Positions 61,086 through 64,000 of a DNA stretch of 64,000 nt are shown here, one piece after another (the first letter of the stretch is position 1; the number at the start of each line of letters is the position of its first letter). Below the pieces are notes generated by a model that was not told the origin of the DNA, did not search any database, and saw only the letters and a list, made by a program, of their open reading frames with translations. This DNA is from Rotaria macrura (taxonomy: Eukaryota > Rotifera > Eurotatoria > Philodinida > Philodinidae), in the NCBI GenBank assembly GCA_900239685.1, contig OENT01000036.1, forward strand, positions 124,001 to 188,000, written 5' to 3'. Position numbers and translations under genes: made by a program.

Positions 61086-64000
61086 ATGCGATCAAGAATA
61101 GTTAAAAAAGTTGCTGTTACTCTTTGTGTTTTCGTTCTTGTCAATATCATATTATTATTCAGTATTAAAAATTTTCGTTTGGTACAAGCAAAAAATCAAC
61201 AGGTATGTTACTAAGTATTATTTTTATTATGAGTTTTTACTAATCAAGATTTTTTAGCAAGCACAATTCAAAGAACAAAGCATTCAAACAGTACAGTCAA
61301 GTACTATGACATCGATGCCAGTGTCTGAATCAACAGTGAAAAATTCTGTTTGTTTTTACATGTTGTTGATTAACTCGAGAACTCTTGTTTTGTTTCATTC
61401 CAAATATAGAATTCGGATGCTTTACTACCTGTAGTTGTATTCGCTTGTAATCGATCGCGTGCTCTACAAATTCATATCGAGGCTCTGCTTAAGTATTAAT
61501 ATGGAAAAACAAAAAGATATTCGTCAAAAGAAAAATGAATTATATTTTTCTAGAATTCAAAACAAAAGCGAATTACATCCGATCATTGTCAGCTTAGATT
61601 GTCAAGATTATGCAACGATTCAAGTTGCAAAAAGTTTCGGTGATAAAGTAAAAACAATCATTGAAGTATGAATATTAATAATCCGAAAACAAAATTATCT
61701 ATCATAAACAGTAATAATCGGTTCTTCTTGTTTAGTTGCCAAATCTTGGTGCTCTGAATCTTACTCGAAAGGAACGACGATTCACTGGATATTATAAAAT
61801 AGCTCGTCATTATGGATACTCACTCAATCGTATATTCAATACACTTAATTATGACGCTATAATTATAACTGAAGGTTGAACAGGTTTTGAATTGAAAATA
61901 ATTTTCGACCATTCGTTTCCTATAGATGATTTGGAAGTTTCACCGGACTTTTTCGATTACTTTCAAGCACTTTATCCATTGATGAAACAAGACACGACTA
62001 TTTGGTGTATATCGGCATGGAACGATAATGGCATCGATAGTAAAATTGATCGTCAAAATGGTGAGAGAACAATTGTTCTTCATTTCTCACTTTCATTAGC
62101 TGTTCACTGTTCTTAATTTAAAGATCTTCTTCATCGTAGTGATTTTTTTCCTGGTCTTGGTTGGTTGCTAACAAAGACAGTATGGAATGAAATGAAAGAT
62201 AGTTGGCCAGCTGGGTTAGTTTAAGTTTTAGAAAAGAATGGTTTAGAAACTTTTTTGTTTTCTTCTAACTAATCAATAGCTTTTGGGACGATTGGATGAG
62301 GAAACCAGAACAACGTCGTGATCGAGTGTGTATTCGACCAGAAGTATCGCGTACTGGCATGTCACCTGAAGGTAAAAAAGGTGTTAGTGGGTATGTACTA
62401 CGCATATTCTCTAAGTCTTATTTTTAATACAATCTATTTAAAGAGGTCAATTTTATGATCGTTATTTAAAAAACATTCTCAAAAATATGGATCCTGTTGA
62501 TTGGAAATCCATTGATGTTACTTATCTTATCAAAGTAAGCTCCTAGCTATCAAATACTCATGTTATTTATGATCGGATTGAGCTTGTTAAGTTACATGTA
62601 TGAAATATTGTATTTTTCGTGATATGTATTGTTGACGATCAGTTTTCAATAACATTCATATACATCGTACCGTAAAACAATTGATTTTCCCAACAACTTT
62701 GAAAATATTGAAACTTTTGATAGTTTTTGGAATGTTTTAATTCTGTAACGACCCTCTGAATTTCTGTCATCTTTCTTCTTTCAACACTTGCCTTCCGATT
62801 TTATATTGTCTCTGTATTTTTGTACAAATCAAAACGTCGTTACAAAACACCAGACCTTTACATAAGCAGCATGTCTAATCAAGTTTTGTCCCTATGCACA
62901 CTAGTATAGAGACGGAAAGTTTCATGTTCTTTCTGAATATATATATTCAAAAGCATTGCTTTGCTTTGAAATTACACATCTTTCGATCGAAAAGTGACAT
63001 TAGTAATGCGTCACTCTATCGAGCAATACTTATCTTACATACTTCAGGTCAATAAAAGTCTATTGTCATACAAATGTATCAGTCATAAAAAATAGAATGT
63101 AATTCAATAAAACCATTTTCTCTTTTATTAATACTTCGTGTTAGTATAAAGAGCAACTATTAGAAAATACTTCATAGATTACTATTGTCTTAGATTCTAG
63201 CTTGCCCTCATACGTGGTGTTCTAGCAAACTAACTTCTTTCTATCAACATACAATCTCATTCTGACGATATTTGACTGGCTGAGATAGACGTGTTTTTCT
63301 TTGAGTCAATAACCAGATTTTTATTCTTTAGTTAAATATTTGCTTATTGTTATTCAATGTTAAGCCAGCAAGATTGCTTTTGATTATTGTCTAAGGCTTT
63401 TATATGTCAGAAGTTTGAGCAAACCCATTGATCAACACATTTTTATTCAGTACCATTATTTCAACGTGAATTCTTGTTTTCATCCAATATTTATTGTAGA
63501 TCAACTATGTTTAAGCCAGACAAATACTATGCATCTATATACGTAGAAAGACCAACAAAATTTCATTGTTATTGATTGTTTTTTATTCTTTTCGATGGCT
63601 TCTGAAAATTAACCAACTGTATTAGACACTGAAGATTTATTCGTAGTTTAAGCATAAAATTTGAGACATATATTACTAAATTGTGTCAAATAATATTTCA
63701 TTTGTGGAACATTCTACAAGATAAAATAAAGAGCACTGATCTTTTCTTCTATTGAAAACAGAAAAAAAATGGAAAATGCCCGAAAATATGATCACTTTTA
63801 GTACATGTACAAGAACTATCGAACTCCCACACAAATAGTTCCGATTGTCAACGTATTAATATCGAATAATTAAAATTTTGTTTATTTTTAAATAAAAGAA
63901 ACACTTATTTTCCTAGGATCGTTATGATAAAGCGTTTCAAGAAAGGATTGATGCTTGCCCGGTGATACAAGTATCTGATTTAAATCGATTGCAGAATGAT
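61086..64000 (+). CDS. MGAT1: MGAT1, N-acetylglucosaminyltransferase I (partial, 3' end beyond window)
   Basis: 351 residues visible in ten exons: 61086-61202, 61258-61347, 61410-61492, 61554-61665, 61736-61874, 61926-62060, 62124-62214, 62280-62390, 62444-62534, 63917-64000, all in phase. A type II membrane anchor lies at residues about 8-27 ([19 protein letters not shown]) after a short basic tail, as in Golgi transferases. The catalytic domain has [29 protein letters not shown], then TEDD at 179-182 (the metal/UDP-binding EDD), [28 protein letters not shown] and [12 protein letters not shown]. The enzyme adds GlcNAc from UDP-GlcNAc to Man5GlcNAc2 in the medial Golgi, the step that opens hybrid and complex N-glycans. 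Catalytic landmarks are intact. Roughly the last 90-100 residues lie outside the window. The ninth intron is long (1,382 nt). Confidence 0.95.
62535..63916 (+). other. Long intron of MGAT1
   Basis: Donor AAA|GTAAGC, acceptor TTTTCCTAG. The rest of this gene has introns of 50-70 nt. AT-rich, no gene or element recognised inside. Confidence 0.7.

Noticed and set aside
61435..61671. Separate small protein starting at TTG in MGAT1
   Set aside because: Its second half is MGAT1 exon 4 in frame; its first half is intron and shifted exon 3.

Overview
The window is animal nuclear DNA. It is AT-rich, and its genes are split by many short GT-AG introns (about 50-75 nt) mixed with a few long ones. Every gene I could name is a metazoan family: NWD1/2-type NACHT-WD40, AF10, MGRN1/RNF157, PCTAIRE kinase, NRBF2, NK1 homeobox, RSL1D1 and MGAT1. 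The compact introns, low GC, Asn/Ser/Thr-rich proteins and degraded LINE, hAT and mariner-type debris would suit a bdelloid rotifer (Rotaria/Adineta-like). That placement is inference, not proof. I built each gene model by hand from splice sites and reading phase, and each one closes in frame.

Layout. 0.6-3.6 kb (+): decayed non-LTR retrotransposon. 3.9-14.9 kb (-): 18-exon (or 17-exon) NACHT/WD40 STAND ATPase gene. 14.9-20.6 kb: no gene seen. 20.6-23.1 kb (-): three-exon gene for an unrecognised 212-residue single-pass membrane protein with an Arg/Lys/Ser-rich segment. 23.8-28.9 kb (-): AF10 (MLLT10/MLLT6) homologue with PHD-zinc knuckle-PHD module and OM-LZ domain. 29.5-33.5 kb (+): MGRN1/RNF157 E3 ligase, head to head with AF10 over about 0.5 kb. 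37.1-41.4 kb (+): PCTAIRE kinase (CDK16/17/18) with a very long N-terminus. 42.1-43.5 kb (+): NRBF2-like autophagy subunit with a GC-AG intron. 43.8-45.5 kb: two TA-flanked inverted-repeat elements. 45.5-52.5 kb: gene-free and microsatellite-rich. 52.5-53.7 kb (+): NK1-class homeobox gene. 55.5 kb: near-perfect palindrome. 56.8-57.3 kb: hAT transposase remnant. 58.3-59.8 kb (+): RSL1D1-like ribosomal L1-fold protein. 60.6 kb: short hAT-like MITE. 61.1-64 kb (+): MGAT1, cut by the window end.

The genes do not form one pathway; this looks like an ordinary chromosomal neighbourhood. Functions touch innate-type STAND signalling, H3K79 methylation (AF10-DOT1L), ubiquitination (MGRN1), cyclin-Y kinase signalling, PI3KC3 autophagy (NRBF2), development (NK1), nucleolar biology (RSL1D1) and N-glycan maturation (MGAT1). 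I see no clear new multi-gene system. The items most worth a second look are the unrecognised membrane protein, the in-frame TGA/36-nt intron in the NACHT gene, the GC-AG intron, the compound mariner-like MITE and the extended kinase N-terminus.
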